A DNA stretch of 64,000 nt, from contig CAXIPT010000001.1 of NCBI GenBank assembly GCA_964030475.1, positions 21,046,868 through 21,110,867 on the forward strand, read 5' to 3'. The DNA comes from Tethya wilhelma. Its lineage: Eukaryota > Porifera > Demospongiae > Tethyida > Tethyidae. The notes beneath the pieces were generated by a model. The model did no database searches, was not told the origin of the DNA, and saw only the letters and a list, made by a program, of their open reading frames with translations. The position numbers were made by a program, and so were the translations under genes. The first letter of the stretch is position 1. Each line of letters opens with the position of its first letter. Of the stretch, positions 44,443 through 55,660 are shown piece after piece.

Positions 44443-46164
44443 ATGGCCAGAGCAACTTTGAATGAACCTGAAAATATCAGGCTCCTTGGAGAGGTTGATT
44501 CTAAATCTGCTACTCTGAAGCATTCAGCTATTACACGCTTAAAGATGTTGTGTGAGTTTAGGTTAGTGAAAAAAAGAGGAGCCATTTTAGTTCTGGTGTG
44601 GAATTTTTTAATCACAACAACCTATTTCTTTATAACTGCTGACAATGGAAAAATATTAAACAAAGCAACAACACCACTTGATAGAAACAAGCAGTACATT
44701 GGACTGATTCTGGTTGCAATGGGAGTATTCTATCCACTAGGAGGATGGCTAGCAGATGTCCGCTTTGGAAGGTATAAAACATTACGCTATAGTGGGTGGA
44801 TAATGTGTGTTGGTATAATGCTAACAACAGCACTGGTGATTGGTACTGAGTTTCATGATGATAAGAAGCTACAGAATATCATAGGCCAAATTATCACACT
44901 ATGCTACTTTGTTATTGCTGTTGGTCTCAGTGGATATCAAGCCAATATCATACAATTTGGAGTGGATCAACTCACTGATGCCTCATCACAAGAAATAAGA
45001 GCATTTATAATGTGGTATGTCTGGACATTTCTAAGCAGTTGGTCATGTTATAAGTTTATAATGCAATGTATAACATGGAATTACAGCATTTTATTTAAAT
45101 TGCTATATACTGCAACAGGCCTAACTTTTGCAATTGTTGTAGATCTTTTTTTGAACAAATATTTCACCAAAGAGCCTGTCACTATCAACCCAATTAAATT
45201 AGTAGCAAAAGTGCTCAAATATGCCTTGAAAACTAAACAGCCTCAAAGAAGAAGTGCCTTTACATACTGGGAAGACAAACCACCATCAAGAATAGATTTT
45301 GGGAAGAGCAAATATGGTGGACCGTTTACAAACGAACAAGTGGAAGATGTGAAAACATTTCTACGCATGTGTCTGGTAATGTCAGTTAGCAGTATTTTCA
45401 TTGGGACAACAGTTATCACCATTGTTGTACATTATAAAATGATGTATCACTTCAAAGACAGCACCATTAACCCCAACAGCTTCCAACATTGTTTGGAAAG
45501 AAGTAGTGTACAAAACCAGCAGGTGTTTTGTTGGGTCGTTATCATTCCATTTTATGAGTTGATTGTGTATCCACTGCTTCACAAATACCTTGTTCGATAC
45601 AATGTTCCAATATTAATAAGGTTTTTGTTTGGAATGATACTACTCCTCATTTCAGTCTTCATTCACATGACACTGGACGTTGTGGGACATACGATAGATA
45701 CTTTCAACTCCAATACAACTGTTACAATACCATGCTTATTACGAGCCAAAGAAGGTAGCAAGACTCTAAGTATCATCTACAAGTGGCTGGTAGTACCAGC
45801 ACTGATTCTAGAATTGGGCGTTGTAACATCAACAGTTGCAGCTGTTGAATTTGTATGTGCACAATCTCCGTACTCCATGAAAGGCATGATGTTTGGTTTT
45901 CTCTACTTCATATATGGACTCTCAACCATTATTACAGTGGGTATAGTCTATCCGTTCACAGAAAAAGAGATACATTGGACATGGCTTGGATGTGGGCTGT
46001 GGTACTATCTACTAGTAACGGTGCTAATTGCAGTTGCAATCATACTTTTTGCTTTCGTCATGAAATGGTACAAGCAAAGAGATAGAGATGATGAACTACC
46101 AAACATACAAACATTTGCAATCAACTATTACGAGAGATACACTAGGCAGTCCCATAGAAAATAG
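44443..46164 (+). CDS. POT/SLC15A4-like transporter, subgroup A
   Basis: Intronless, 573 residues from the conserved start MARATLNEPENIRLL. Two earlier in-frame ATGs (44422 MIRMNVN) would add seven residues; no relative uses them and the AACATGG context favours 44443. ENIRLL acidic dileucine, GGWLADVRFGRYKT signature, full central loop, luminal cysteines, EFVCAQSPYSMKG and the tail YTRQSHRK are present. Twin of the minus-strand gene at 18621-20342. The 3' flank is shared with 25213-25770. Confidence 0.9.
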   Translation: MARATLNEPENIRLLGEVDSKSATLKHSAITRLKMLCEFRLVKKRGAILVLVWNFLITTTYFFITADNGKILNKATTPLDRNKQYIGLILVAMGVFYPLGGWLADVRFGRYKTLRYSGWIMCVGIMLTTALVIGTEFHDDKKLQNIIGQIITLCYFVIAVGLSGYQANIIQFGVDQLTDASSQEIRAFIMWYVWTFLSSWSCYKFIMQCITWNYSILFKLLYTATGLTFAIVVDLFLNKYFTKEPVTINPIKLVAKVLKYALKTKQPQRRSAFTYWEDKPPSRIDFGKSKYGGPFTNEQVEDVKTFLRMCLVMSVSSIFIGTTVITIVVHYKMMYHFKDSTINPNSFQHCLERSSVQNQQVFCWVVIIPFYELIVYPLLHKYLVRYNVPILIRFLFGMILLLISVFIHMTLDVVGHTIDTFNSNTTVTIPCLLRAKEGSKTLSIIYKWLVVPALILELGVVTSTVAAVEFVCAQSPYSMKGMMFGFLYFIYGLSTIITVGIVYPFTEKEIHWTWLGCGLWYYLLVTVLIAVAIILFAFVMKWYKQRDRDDELPNIQTFAINYYERYTRQSHRK

Positions 46165-47101
46165 ATGTTCATGCATCTTAATCCACAGTACATGAATTCA
46201 GCTTGTTAGTAAACTCCAATAGAATCTTTGTTGCAATAATACTATACAGTGGGAGGATTATGAGGGGGGAAATGTTTACAGATATCTGTTAGGCATCGTT
46301 CTGTGAAATTTCTCACCCCAAAATTTGCTAGGTAAGGGGTTATCGCAAGTGCACTTTGGGGGATCAGAGAATGTACAAGTGTAAAGTTAACGTTAGCTAG
46401 ATAATCGGAGAAGGCATTGTTTTGGAAAGAATAAGCACGCTAGAACTAAACTATACTTGATTGTACATTACTATAAATGTAGCAATATGAAAAGCTGACA
46501 AATTAATTATATACATCATTCACATGGGTTTGGTAACACTCAGAACAAGTGCCGCATGTGGCATACCAGGTACATGATTTCTGAGATCATGACGCCAGTC
46601 AATATGACAGATTTTCTAGCAACTCTCTCTCTCTCTCTGCCATGCTTAGCTTTCACGTTCTATAGCATGTTCATGTACTTGTATTTACGACGAAGACTAT
46701 GTATAGGTATGCTTGTGGTTCATTTATCATGCCTATATCCCATATGCTCTGTGTTCCGTACAGTTAGTCTAAGAGCAATCCCCCCAAATTGCTTGACTCA
46801 GAGATTTGTCTATATATGGCTACATTCCAAATTGAGTGATCTACATCATGAAAGTGTGTCATTGTATAAGCTTGCCATTACATATATACAGCATGTAACA
46901 TATACTTGCACGTGAATCAGATACTCAAGTGTATATTGAATTGAAAACAAACATGGAAGCATGTAATCGGGTTGCTAAGAAAACTTATAAAATATTGAAA
47001 GAACAACAATCTACCATAGAAAAAGACTTTGCAATTCAAATAGATACCACGCATATGCTTCCCTAGATTCAAAACAAAATATTGAGCATTTAGTACGAGA
47101 G
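46165..47101. other. intergenic flank; holds the MITE empty site
   Basis: No gene seen. It aligns with 25213-26847 minus the 643 bp element; the single ATGCTTGTGGT is at about 46709-46719. Confidence 0.6.
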
Positions 47102-48814
47102 ATGGCAAATCAAGCAATGGATAAATCAGAGACTACCAGCCTCCTAAGATTCGCCAGTGACTTAACTATTCCTAAGCCATCTACTAAAGTAACCTGGAAG
47201 CCTACTTGTAACTTTAGAATTATCAAATCAAAAGGAGCTATTTTAGTGCTTGTATGGAACTTCTTTGTCACAATAATATATCACTTTCTCAGCAACATTA
47301 ATGGAAGGATATTGGGAGTAAATGTAATGACACCAATTGACAGAAACAAATTCTACATTGCCCTGATTCTGGTCAGTCTGACAGTATTCTATCCACTAGC
47401 AGGATGGCTGGCAGATGTCTACTTTGGAAGATACAAAACTTTGCAGTGTAGTGTATGGATTATGTGGATTGGTATACTGCTGACAGCAACAATGGCTATC
47501 ATAACAAAGTTTGATGAGAGTACAGCAAATGTTATAAGCAAATTTATCACACTAAGCTATTTGGTGATAGCAATTGGTCTCTGTGGATATCAAGCAAATA
47601 TCATACAATTTGGAGTAGACCAACTTGTTTATGCTTCTTCTGAAGAAATTAAAGCTTTCTTAATCTGGTATATTTGGACATTAGTAACTAGTGGTCTTTG
47701 TCATAACATATTTATGAATTGCATGCCAAAAAATCTTAGCATACTGGAAATGCTGTATGTTGCAACGAGTCTAACTTGTGCAATAGTAGTGGATTTTCTT
47801 TTTAACAATTATTTCACAAAAGAGCCAGTCACAGCAAATCCGATAAAATTAGTTCTAAATGTGCTCAAGTATGCCTTGAAAGCAAAACAGCCTCACTTTG
47901 AAAGAAGAAGTGCCAGTACATATTGGGAAGATAAACCACCATCACGAATGGACTTTGGGAAGAGCAAATATGGTGGACCGTTTACGAACGAACAAGTGGA
48001 AGACGTGAAAACGTTATTAAGAATGTGTTTAACAATTTCAGTTTGCAGCATCTTTACAGCTGCAACACTGATGAGCATCTATGCACACTTTAGAATGATG
48101 TATCACTTAAAGGATACCAATTCAAACTCCAACAGTTTCCAAAACTGTTTGAACAAAAAAAATGTAGCAAATCTATACTATAACTTTTGGGTGATAGTTA
48201 TTCCACTATACGAGTTCGTCATTCGTCCATTATTTCGAAAATACCTACCACACAATGTTCGAATACTGAAGAAGTTTTTATTTGGAATGACAATGCTTCT
48301 CATAACAGTCACTATCCAAATGACAATAGACATTGTAGGACACACAATTACAACATTCAACTCTAATCTAACTGTTACAGTACCATGCCTGCTACAAGGT
48401 AGAGAAAGAATTGAAAGCCCATTAGATATCGGTTACGAGTGGTTGGTCATACCACAGCTCACTTTATCAATGGTCCTGTACATTATAATAATGGCAGCTG
48501 TTGAATTTGTATGTGCACAGTCGCCATACTCCATGAAGGGAATGATGTTTGGGTTTCTCTACTTCTCAATCGGAGTCTCTACGATAATTTTGGCAGGAAT
48601 ATTTTATCCATTCACACGAAAGAAGATACACTGGACGTGGCTTGGATGTGGGCTGTGGTACTATCTACTGGTAATGGTGATCATTGCAGTTACAATCATC
48701 CTATTCGTTTTTATCATGAAATGGTACAAGAAAAGAGATAGAGACAATGAACTGCCAAATACACAAACATTTGCAGTCAATTATTATGAAAAATATGCCG
48801 GTCGTACCCACTAA
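47102..48814 (+). CDS. POT/SLC15A4-like transporter, subgroup D
   Basis: Intronless, 570 residues, MANQAMDKSETTSLLRF. A recent duplicate of 26848-28560: most differences are single substitutions (for example RHKFYIA/RNKFYIA, ASKTKQ/ALKAKQ, NVTSTV/NLTVTV). TM12 (LVMVIIAVTIILFVFIMKW) differs from its twin (LVIMITAITIILFVFIMKW) and equals that of other clades, which suggests conversion of the 3' end. All transporter motifs are intact. AATAAA at 48887-48892. Confidence 0.9.
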   Translation: MANQAMDKSETTSLLRFASDLTIPKPSTKVTWKPTCNFRIIKSKGAILVLVWNFFVTIIYHFLSNINGRILGVNVMTPIDRNKFYIALILVSLTVFYPLAGWLADVYFGRYKTLQCSVWIMWIGILLTATMAIITKFDESTANVISKFITLSYLVIAIGLCGYQANIIQFGVDQLVYASSEEIKAFLIWYIWTLVTSGLCHNIFMNCMPKNLSILEMLYVATSLTCAIVVDFLFNNYFTKEPVTANPIKLVLNVLKYALKAKQPHFERRSASTYWEDKPPSRMDFGKSKYGGPFTNEQVEDVKTLLRMCLTISVCSIFTAATLMSIYAHFRMMYHLKDTNSNSNSFQNCLNKKNVANLYYNFWVIVIPLYEFVIRPLFRKYLPHNVRILKKFLFGMTMLLITVTIQMTIDIVGHTITTFNSNLTVTVPCLLQGRERIESPLDIGYEWLVIPQLTLSMVLYIIIMAAVEFVCAQSPYSMKGMMFGFLYFSIGVSTIILAGIFYPFTRKKIHWTWLGCGLWYYLLVMVIIAVTIILFVFIMKWYKKRDRDNELPNTQTFAVNYYEKYAGRTH

Positions 48815-49344
48815 CCATGTAGCATCATTTAGATCAAAGCATGTAACTATTTGACTATGAGTACATAGTTATGTAGCATAATATGCAATAAATTCATATT
48901 CCTATGCTGACGAAAGTATAATAATATTGTATATTCTACGCTTCTGTTTATTATTGAATGGGAAAAATTGCTTAGAACAGTTTGGCAGTTTCAGTTGCCC
49001 AAGCATGAAGGGATGGTCATTCTTTTTGCATTATGAATACACACAAGAAGGGTTTCAATGTATATATTATGCTTTCAATTTTCTATACATAAGGAAAGAA
49101 TTGGTCCCGGTACAAAAACAAAACAGCAAGTGTGTGCAAACATGAATACAAATGATTATGGCATATAATATACACATGACTTAGATTAACCAGAAAAGTG
49201 TATGTAAACTAAAGTCTAGTTCAGTTGAAACGAGCTCTTCCAACAATTCATATAAGCTAAAGCTTGTCTCTTTAAAAAGTTAAAAGTGGGAGAAAATATA
49301 TACAGATTCCAAACCCATATCTGAAGCTTGCAAAGGATAAAATT

Positions 49345-51012
49345 ATGGATGAATCTGAAGCTGCCAGCATCATGGAAGTTCCAACCACAACTAAACCATG
49401 GAATATTGCAAAATTAAAGCGGAACCGTGAGTTTAGAATTGTCAAAACAAGAGCGGCTATTTTAGTTCTTGTGTGGAATTTTTTCATCTCAATGACGTAT
49501 TTCTTTGTCGGACCAACTGACGGAAGGATACTAGACACAGATGTAAAGACACCTCTAGATAGAAACAAAATCTACATTGGCTTAGTTATAGTAGGAATGA
49601 CAGTGTTCTATCCACTAGCAGGATGGCTAGCAGACGTCTACTTTGGAAGGTACAAAACTCTACGTTGTAGTGTATGGATAATATGGATTGGTATAATGGT
49701 GACAACAATTATGGTTGTCATAACTAAGTTTGATAAGAATACAGAATGCTTTATACATAAGATTATAGCACTAGGCTACTTGATCATAGCAATTGGTCTA
49801 TGCGGATATCAAGCAAATATCATACAATTTGGAGTTGATCAACTCACTGATGCCTCATCACAAGAAATAAGAGCCTTTCTAATTTGGTACATTTGGACAT
49901 TTCTAAGTAGTGGTTTTTGCTACACTATATTTTTGCAATGTGTTCCAGAAAGTTATACTATATTCAAAAATTTATATGCTGCAATGAGTCTAACTTGCGC
50001 GATAGTTGTGGATTTCCTGTTCAACAATTATTTTATTAAAGAACCTGTAACAGTAAATCCTATTAAACTAGTGATAAAAGTGCTCAAATATGCCTTGAAA
50101 ACCAAACAGCCTCAAAGAAGAAGTGCTTTTACATACTGGGAAGAAGAACTACCATCAAGAATAGACTTTGGGAAGAGCAAATATGGTGGACCGTTTACAA
50201 ATGAACAAGTGGAAGATGTGAAAACATTCCTACATATGTGTGTCACAATGTCAGTAGGCTGTATCTTTATTGCTGGGATGGCCATCACTATCAACATACT
50301 GTATAGAATGATGTACCACTTTAAAGACACTGCTCCCAAAAGCTATGCTCACTGTTTGAGCAGAAACAGCATTCAGACCAGTTTTTATAACTGTTGGGTG
50401 GTTATTATTCCACTGTATGAGTTCACTATACATCCTCTAATTCACAAGTACATACCGAGTGTCACAATACTGGGGAGGATTTTGCTTGGTATGATACTAC
50501 TTCTCATAACAATCACTATCCAAATGACACTGGATGTTGTGGGCCACAGTATAACCACTCTCAACTCAAACGCAACAGCACCGTGTTTGTTACGACAAAA
50601 AGATATAGAACATGGGATAACTCTCAACATCAGTTACAAGTGGTTGATTGTACCTGGACTGACTCTAGGATTGGCTATATATATTTCAATAGTAGCAGCT
50701 GTTGAATTTGTTTGTGCACAATCTCCATACTCCATGAAAGGTATGATGTTTGGCTTTATCTACTTCTTAATCGGAGTCTCTACAATAGTTCTAGCAGGAA
50801 TATTCTACCCATTCACACAAAAGGACATACACTGGACATGGCTTGGATGTGGGCTGTGGTACTATCTACTGGTAATGGTGATCATTGCTGTCACAATTAT
50901 AATATTTGTTTTCATCATAAAATGGTACAAGCCCAGAAACCCAGATCTTCATCCAAACTTGCAAATATTTGCAATCAACTACTATGAACGATATGCTGGT
51001 CTTACTCAATAA
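49345..51012 (+). CDS. POT/SLC15A4-like transporter, subgroup C
   Basis: Intronless, 555 residues, the shortest complete copy. The N-terminal motif is EAASIM, the weakest dileucine match in the array. Signature FYPLAGWLADVYFGRYKTLR, GYQANIIQFGVDQ, the central loop (EEELPSRIDFGKSKYGG, then FLHM for FLRM) and EFVCAQSPYSMKG are intact. The TM7-8 and TM9-10 loops are shorter than in clades A and B. The cytosolic tail departs from the rule: RNPDLHPNLQIFAINYYERY in place of RDRDDELPNTQTFAINYYERY, losing the acidic cluster. It is the only live member of its clade here. Confidence 0.9.
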   Translation: MDESEAASIMEVPTTTKPWNIAKLKRNREFRIVKTRAAILVLVWNFFISMTYFFVGPTDGRILDTDVKTPLDRNKIYIGLVIVGMTVFYPLAGWLADVYFGRYKTLRCSVWIIWIGIMVTTIMVVITKFDKNTECFIHKIIALGYLIIAIGLCGYQANIIQFGVDQLTDASSQEIRAFLIWYIWTFLSSGFCYTIFLQCVPESYTIFKNLYAAMSLTCAIVVDFLFNNYFIKEPVTVNPIKLVIKVLKYALKTKQPQRRSAFTYWEEELPSRIDFGKSKYGGPFTNEQVEDVKTFLHMCVTMSVGCIFIAGMAITINILYRMMYHFKDTAPKSYAHCLSRNSIQTSFYNCWVVIIPLYEFTIHPLIHKYIPSVTILGRILLGMILLLITITIQMTLDVVGHSITTLNSNATAPCLLRQKDIEHGITLNISYKWLIVPGLTLGLAIYISIVAAVEFVCAQSPYSMKGMMFGFIYFLIGVSTIVLAGIFYPFTQKDIHWTWLGCGLWYYLLVMVIIAVTIIIFVFIIKWYKPRNPDLHPNLQIFAINYYERYAGLTQ

Positions 51013-51510
51013 TTTATCAAATTTAATATATACAATGCAGTTGTTGTATCTATCTTTCGCAATTTTGTTACATGTATAGGCGTGTCAATCAAAATAACAA
51101 CAGTATACTATGCATGCACATTAAATAGGATCACCAAGACTCTCAAAATTCTGAGTATGTTGACACTGATTTTGGTTCAGATAACACAAAAAAAAAAGAC
51201 TGAAAGTATGACAAACTATAAAGTATATATTATGATGTGTTTCTCCAAAGGAGGAATTGAAAGACAAATAGAAATAAAGGCTCATTTCATGCTCTAACTT
51301 TGTAGTTACAAGATAAGAGTGTTGCACAAGTCCTTGCTGAGCGAGCATGTGAGAAATCATGGGTATCCACATGGCATGCTAATGAATTAATTAAAAACTT
51401 GACAAGCAGGACAAACAAATACTGATATGCTGCCTTACTCAGATTAGCATGAGAATGAGGCTATACTGCCTTATTGCCGGCTACACTTTATTTTACAATT
51501 GCCCCCTAGC

Positions 51511-51556
51511 CCACTCCACTCCACTCCACTCCACTCCACTCCACTCTCCACTCTAC
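51511..51556. repeat. (CCACT)n short tandem repeat
   Basis: About seven perfect CCACT units followed by diverged CTCCACTCTACTC; a complementary GGAGTAAGT run lies just after it. Confidence 0.9.
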
Positions 51557-51767
51557 TCTGGAGTAAGTGGAGTAAGTAGAGTAAGTACTACAAATCTGCG
51601 GCACAGAAAACGTTCGTGTCTTTTTTCTTAAATCACAATTTTGTAGCCATCACACATTCAACAGGTGTTCTAAATTTTTGTGTATAATTTTTTTCGTAAT
51701 AATAGCTACAGTTAACTAAATAAATCACAAAATTAACAAAACATTGTGCCACAAAAATTGTCTGAGA

Positions 51768-51978
51768 TACCGTATAGCTCCAAATTTTCGTGGTACAATA
51801 TTTTCGTGAATTTCGTGATTTGACCATATATCACGAAAATTTTCTCCACGTAAATTTAGAAAACCGTATATCGGCAATATAAATTTCAGAGATCGTGATT
51901 CATGAAAATTAGCTCAAAACGGCAAAGACAGACTTTTCACGAACTTTTTGAACCACAAAAATTTGGAGTTATACGGTA
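51768..51978. mobile_element. MITE with TACCGTATAGCTCC ends, copy 2
   Basis: 211 bp, inverted ends TACCGTATAGCTCCAAATTT and AAATTTGGAGTTATACGGTA. Same family as 37031-37239, opposite orientation. Confidence 0.75.
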
Positions 51979-52149
51979 GTAAGTAGAGAGTGTCAAACAT
52001 TCTGTTCCAGCTACAGCTTAAACTAGGAATGCAAAGAACTGTAAGAGTTGCATCTTGGAGAAATTAAGTCTGGAAATGTGGGGGGTAATTAGTGCCAAAA
52101 TGGGATTATAATAATATCATTATTACATGTAATGAAGTGAAGGGTCATT

Positions 52150-53335
52150 ATTTTGTCAAGTGGAGGGGTATGTTGGATACAAGTGAAAAAAACATTGGAA
52201 ATGTAATGAGACATAGGAATGGCCAAATCGTAAAAAAGAAAGCAAACAAGATGGAATGGCTGTTTGAGTGTGTAAAGAATTATTCCTATGGGCAACATGA
52301 GGGACTCAACATGGGAAGAGAGTACTACATGCAGGAATGATTCTGCACACACTCAAACAGCCATTCGCTCTTGTTTGCTTTCTTTTTTATGATTTGGCCA
52401 TTCCTATGTCTCATTACATTTCCAATGTTTTTTTCNNNNNNNNNNNNNNNNNNNNNNNNNNNNNNNNNNNNNNNNNNNNNNNNNNNNNNNNNNNNNNNNN
52501 NNNNNNNNNNNNNNNNNNNNNNNNNNNNNNNNNNNNNNNNNNNNNNNNNNNNNNNNNNNNNNNNNNNNNNNNNNNNNNNNNNNNNNNNNNNNNNNNNNNN
52601 NNNNNNNNNNNNNNNNNNNNNNNNNNNNNNNNNNNNNNNNNNNNNNNNNNNNNNNNNNNNNNNNNNNNNNNNNNNNNNNNNNNNNNNNNNNNNNNNNNNN
52701 NNNNNNNNNNNNNNNNNNNNNNNNNNNNNNNNNNNNNNNNNNNNNNNNNNNNNNNNNNNNNNNNNNNNNNNNNNNNNNNNNNNNNNNNNNNNNNNNNNNN
52801 NNNNNNNNNNNNNNNNNNNNNNNNNNNNNNNNNNNNNNNNNNNNNNNNNNNNNNNNNNNNNNNNNNNNNNNNNNNNNNNNNNNNNNNNNNNNNNNNNNNN
52901 NNNNNNNNNNNNNNNNNNNNNNNNNNNNNNNNNNNNNNNNNNNNNNNNNNNNNNNNNNNNNNNNNNNNNNNNNNNNNNNNNNNNNNNNNNNNNNNNNNNN
53001 NNNNNNNNNNNNNNNNNNNNNNNNNNNNNNNNNNNNNNNNNNNNNNNNNNNNNNNNNNNNNNNNNNNNNNNNNNNNNNNNNNNAGAAGAAGAAGAAGAAG
53101 AAGAAGATGGAGAAAATTGGAGGTTTGGCATATTTTTGTTTGGTACTTTAGCGATGGTTTTAGGCCATGTTTTTAGGCTTGTTAGAAAGAGAAAGAGCTA
53201 AATAGTAGCTTAAGAAGCCTTTTAGTGCCACTGAAGCGCTCAGTTTTTGCAGAGTTATTCGCGTGACTTTGTATTGCGCTAATGGGGCACCCGTGCCATT
53301 CCTATGTACCCAGTACTACCGTACTGGGAATATTT
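52150..53335. mobile_element. foldback element interrupted by an assembly gap (52436-53083)
   Basis: Inverted repeat arms (gaaaaaaacattggaaatgt... and its reverse before the gap), then 648 N, a GAA run, and ATAGTAGCTTAAGAAGCCTTTTAGTGCC to the palindrome CCCAGTACTACCGTACTGGG at about 53308-53328. Same family as 40545-40955. Frames running through the N block are not genes. Confidence 0.55.
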
Positions 53336-53485
53336 GGTTGAGGGGCGTGTCTGGTACATTTATAGGGCTATGTCTGCTGGTTTGGAGGAAGGAGTAGGCA
53401 TGTTGGAGTGGAGGGGATATATGATTTATCAAGTGGAGAAGAGATAATACCTTATATTAACTGGTAATAGTTTAACACCATATCA

Positions 53486-53680
53486 GTCAGGTGCTGAGTT
53501 AAAGTCTACACTACATTTACCAGTTGTAGTCAAGTCGGGCATCCATCTACAGTATAGCCAACTGAAATAGGCAGAACAGGACCCAGGACAAGCTAGGCTA
53601 TATATGGCAATGATCAGGCTGAGTATAAAGATCCATGATGCCAGGAAATAGGAGCTATATCCAATATGATGATCAAACAA
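53486..53680 (-). other. possible membrane-protein exon, copy 1
   Basis: The minus frame has a hydrophobic stretch (HIGYSSYFLASWIFILSLII, then AIYSLACPG). The similar frame at 56204-56545 (HIGYIALIFLVSWSILSLII) lies at the same place upstream of a clade E transporter. It may be an exon caught in the duplication, or chance. No gene recognised. Confidence 0.2.
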
Positions 53681-53949
53681 CAGAGGTACACTATAATGGC
53701 AGATTAAAAGTGAGATGAAGCAGATGTTTATTTCAAAGTCAAAATACTTTCAAGAACAGACAGAATCTGATGAAAACAACTGGCATAAGCATACTTATGC
53801 CTGCATGTACTTTTGGATAGTTTTAGCATGGTTTTATAAGAATTGTCATATCAAGGATAAAGTTCACAGTAAACATTATAAAAGGATGGTCATTTCATCC
53901 ATTCACTGAGTCACTCAGTAGAGCATTTGCTAACAAATACTAGTACATA

Positions 53950-55660
53950 ATGGCACATAGTATGCTTAGGAGAAGTCTAGATGAATCAACTAGCCTCCTG
54001 GAGCAATCAAATGATTCTATCTCTCCCAGACCATTGATGCAAAGCAACAGAACACTTAAGTTTAGAGTAGTTAAAACAAGAGGGGCTATAATAGTTCTTG
54101 TGGGGAATTTTTTCATCATGATGGTGTACTACTTTCTACAAGAAAGATTACTACTGATAGATCATATAAATGTAAAAACACCTGACGAAAGAGCCATATT
54201 CTTTATGGGTCTAGTTATAGCTGGAATGGCAGTATTCTATCCACTAGCAGGATGGCTAGCAGATGTCTACTTTGGAAGGTATAAAGCCATACGTTGCAGT
54301 GTATGGATTATGTGGATCGGTATAATGGGGACAACAATACTCGACATTTTTATCTCTCAGATGGATGAAAAAACTACTATTAATATTAATTTTGGCATAT
54401 TGTGTAACATCAGTTGGCCTCTGTGGATATCAAGCAAATATTATACAATTTGGAGTAGACCAACTAACCTATGCATCTTCAGAAGAAATTAAAGCATTCA
54501 TAATCTGGTACATATGGACAATTTCAGGCAGTAGAATCATTTCAACGTCCATATTGTTATGTCTACCACAAAAATATGATAGCATCAAAACACTATGCAT
54601 AGCTGTAAGTTTGACTTGTGCCATTGTAGTGGATATTCTGTTCAACAAGAATCTTACTAAAGAGCCTGTCACTATCAACCCAATCAAACTAGTTCTAAAA
54701 GTGCTCAAGTATGCCTTGAAAACAAAACAGCCTCAAAGAAGAAGTGCCTTTACATACTGGGAAGACAAACCACCATCAAGAATAGACTTTGGGAAGAGCA
54801 AATATGGTGGACCGTTTACAAATGAACAAGTCGAAGATGTGAAAACATTTCTACGTATGTGTCTCACAATATCAATTTGTAGTGTACTCACAGGAATAAT
54901 CGTTATCACCCTAACAGCACAACACAAAATGATATACCACTTTCGAGATACAACTTCAAATTATACAGGCTTCAATCACTGTGTGGCTAAAAACAATACA
55001 TTTGGGCTCAATACTCACATCTGGGTCATAATTATCCCAACTTATGTCTTTATAATACATCCATTGCTTCACAAGTACATACCCAGTGTTCGAATAATAA
55101 TGAAAATTTTGATTGGTATGATACTGGCTCTAATAACTGTCTCTATCCAGATGATGCTAGACCTTGTGGGGCACATAATTACAACTTCCAGTTCAAAAAT
55201 TACTGGCAGTGCAATATGTCTGCTACAGGTAAAACAGGGAGAAAACAGTTATCACACACTAAACATCAGCTACAAATGGTTGATTGTGCCACAATTAACA
55301 CTGGGAATGACAATTTATACCGCTAGTATAGCAGCTATTGAATTTGTTTGTGCACAATCTCCATACTCCATGAAAGGAATGATGTTTGGTTTTATCTACT
55401 TCTCAATCGGAGTCTCTACAATAGTTCTAGCAGGAATATTCTACCCATTCACACAAAAGGACATACACTGGACGTGGCTTGGATGTGGGCTGTGGTACTA
55501 TCTACTGGTAATGGTGATCATTGCTGGTACAATCATACTATTTGTTTTCGTCATAAAATGGTACAAGAAGAGAGAAAGGGACTCTGATGAATCACTGAAC
55601 ATTCAAACATTTGCAATCAACTATTATGAAAGTCAATACAATCGGCGCACCCAACAGTAA
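53950..55660 (+). pseudogene. near full-length POT transporter with one frameshift, subgroup E
   Basis: The first part (53950-54360) starts MAHSMLRRSLDESTSLLEQS with ESTSLL and runs to the TM3-4 region. A net loss of eight bases relative to 56749-58473 lies between GATGAAAAAA (about 54363) and CATCAGTTGGC (about 54405), and the frame then continues to 55660 with all later motifs intact. A second oddity is VGNFF where all relatives have VWNFF in TM1. The 3' part ends QYNRRTQQ. A recent pseudogene is likely; sequence error is possible. Confidence 0.8.

Larger units (their letters stand above)
41865..46460. repeat. arm 2 of the 4.6 kb inverted segmental duplication
   Basis: Partner of 18325-22940 in opposite orientation, with the same gene order and the same MITE at the same site. 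Confidence 0.75.

Noticed and set aside
51449..51631. 60-codon frame with HSTPLHSTPLHSPL
   Set aside because: Translation of the (CCACT)n repeat.
52325..53201. Three long frames crossing the N block
   Set aside because: They are open only because 648 N bases contain no stops; the flanks are a foldback repeat and a GAA run.
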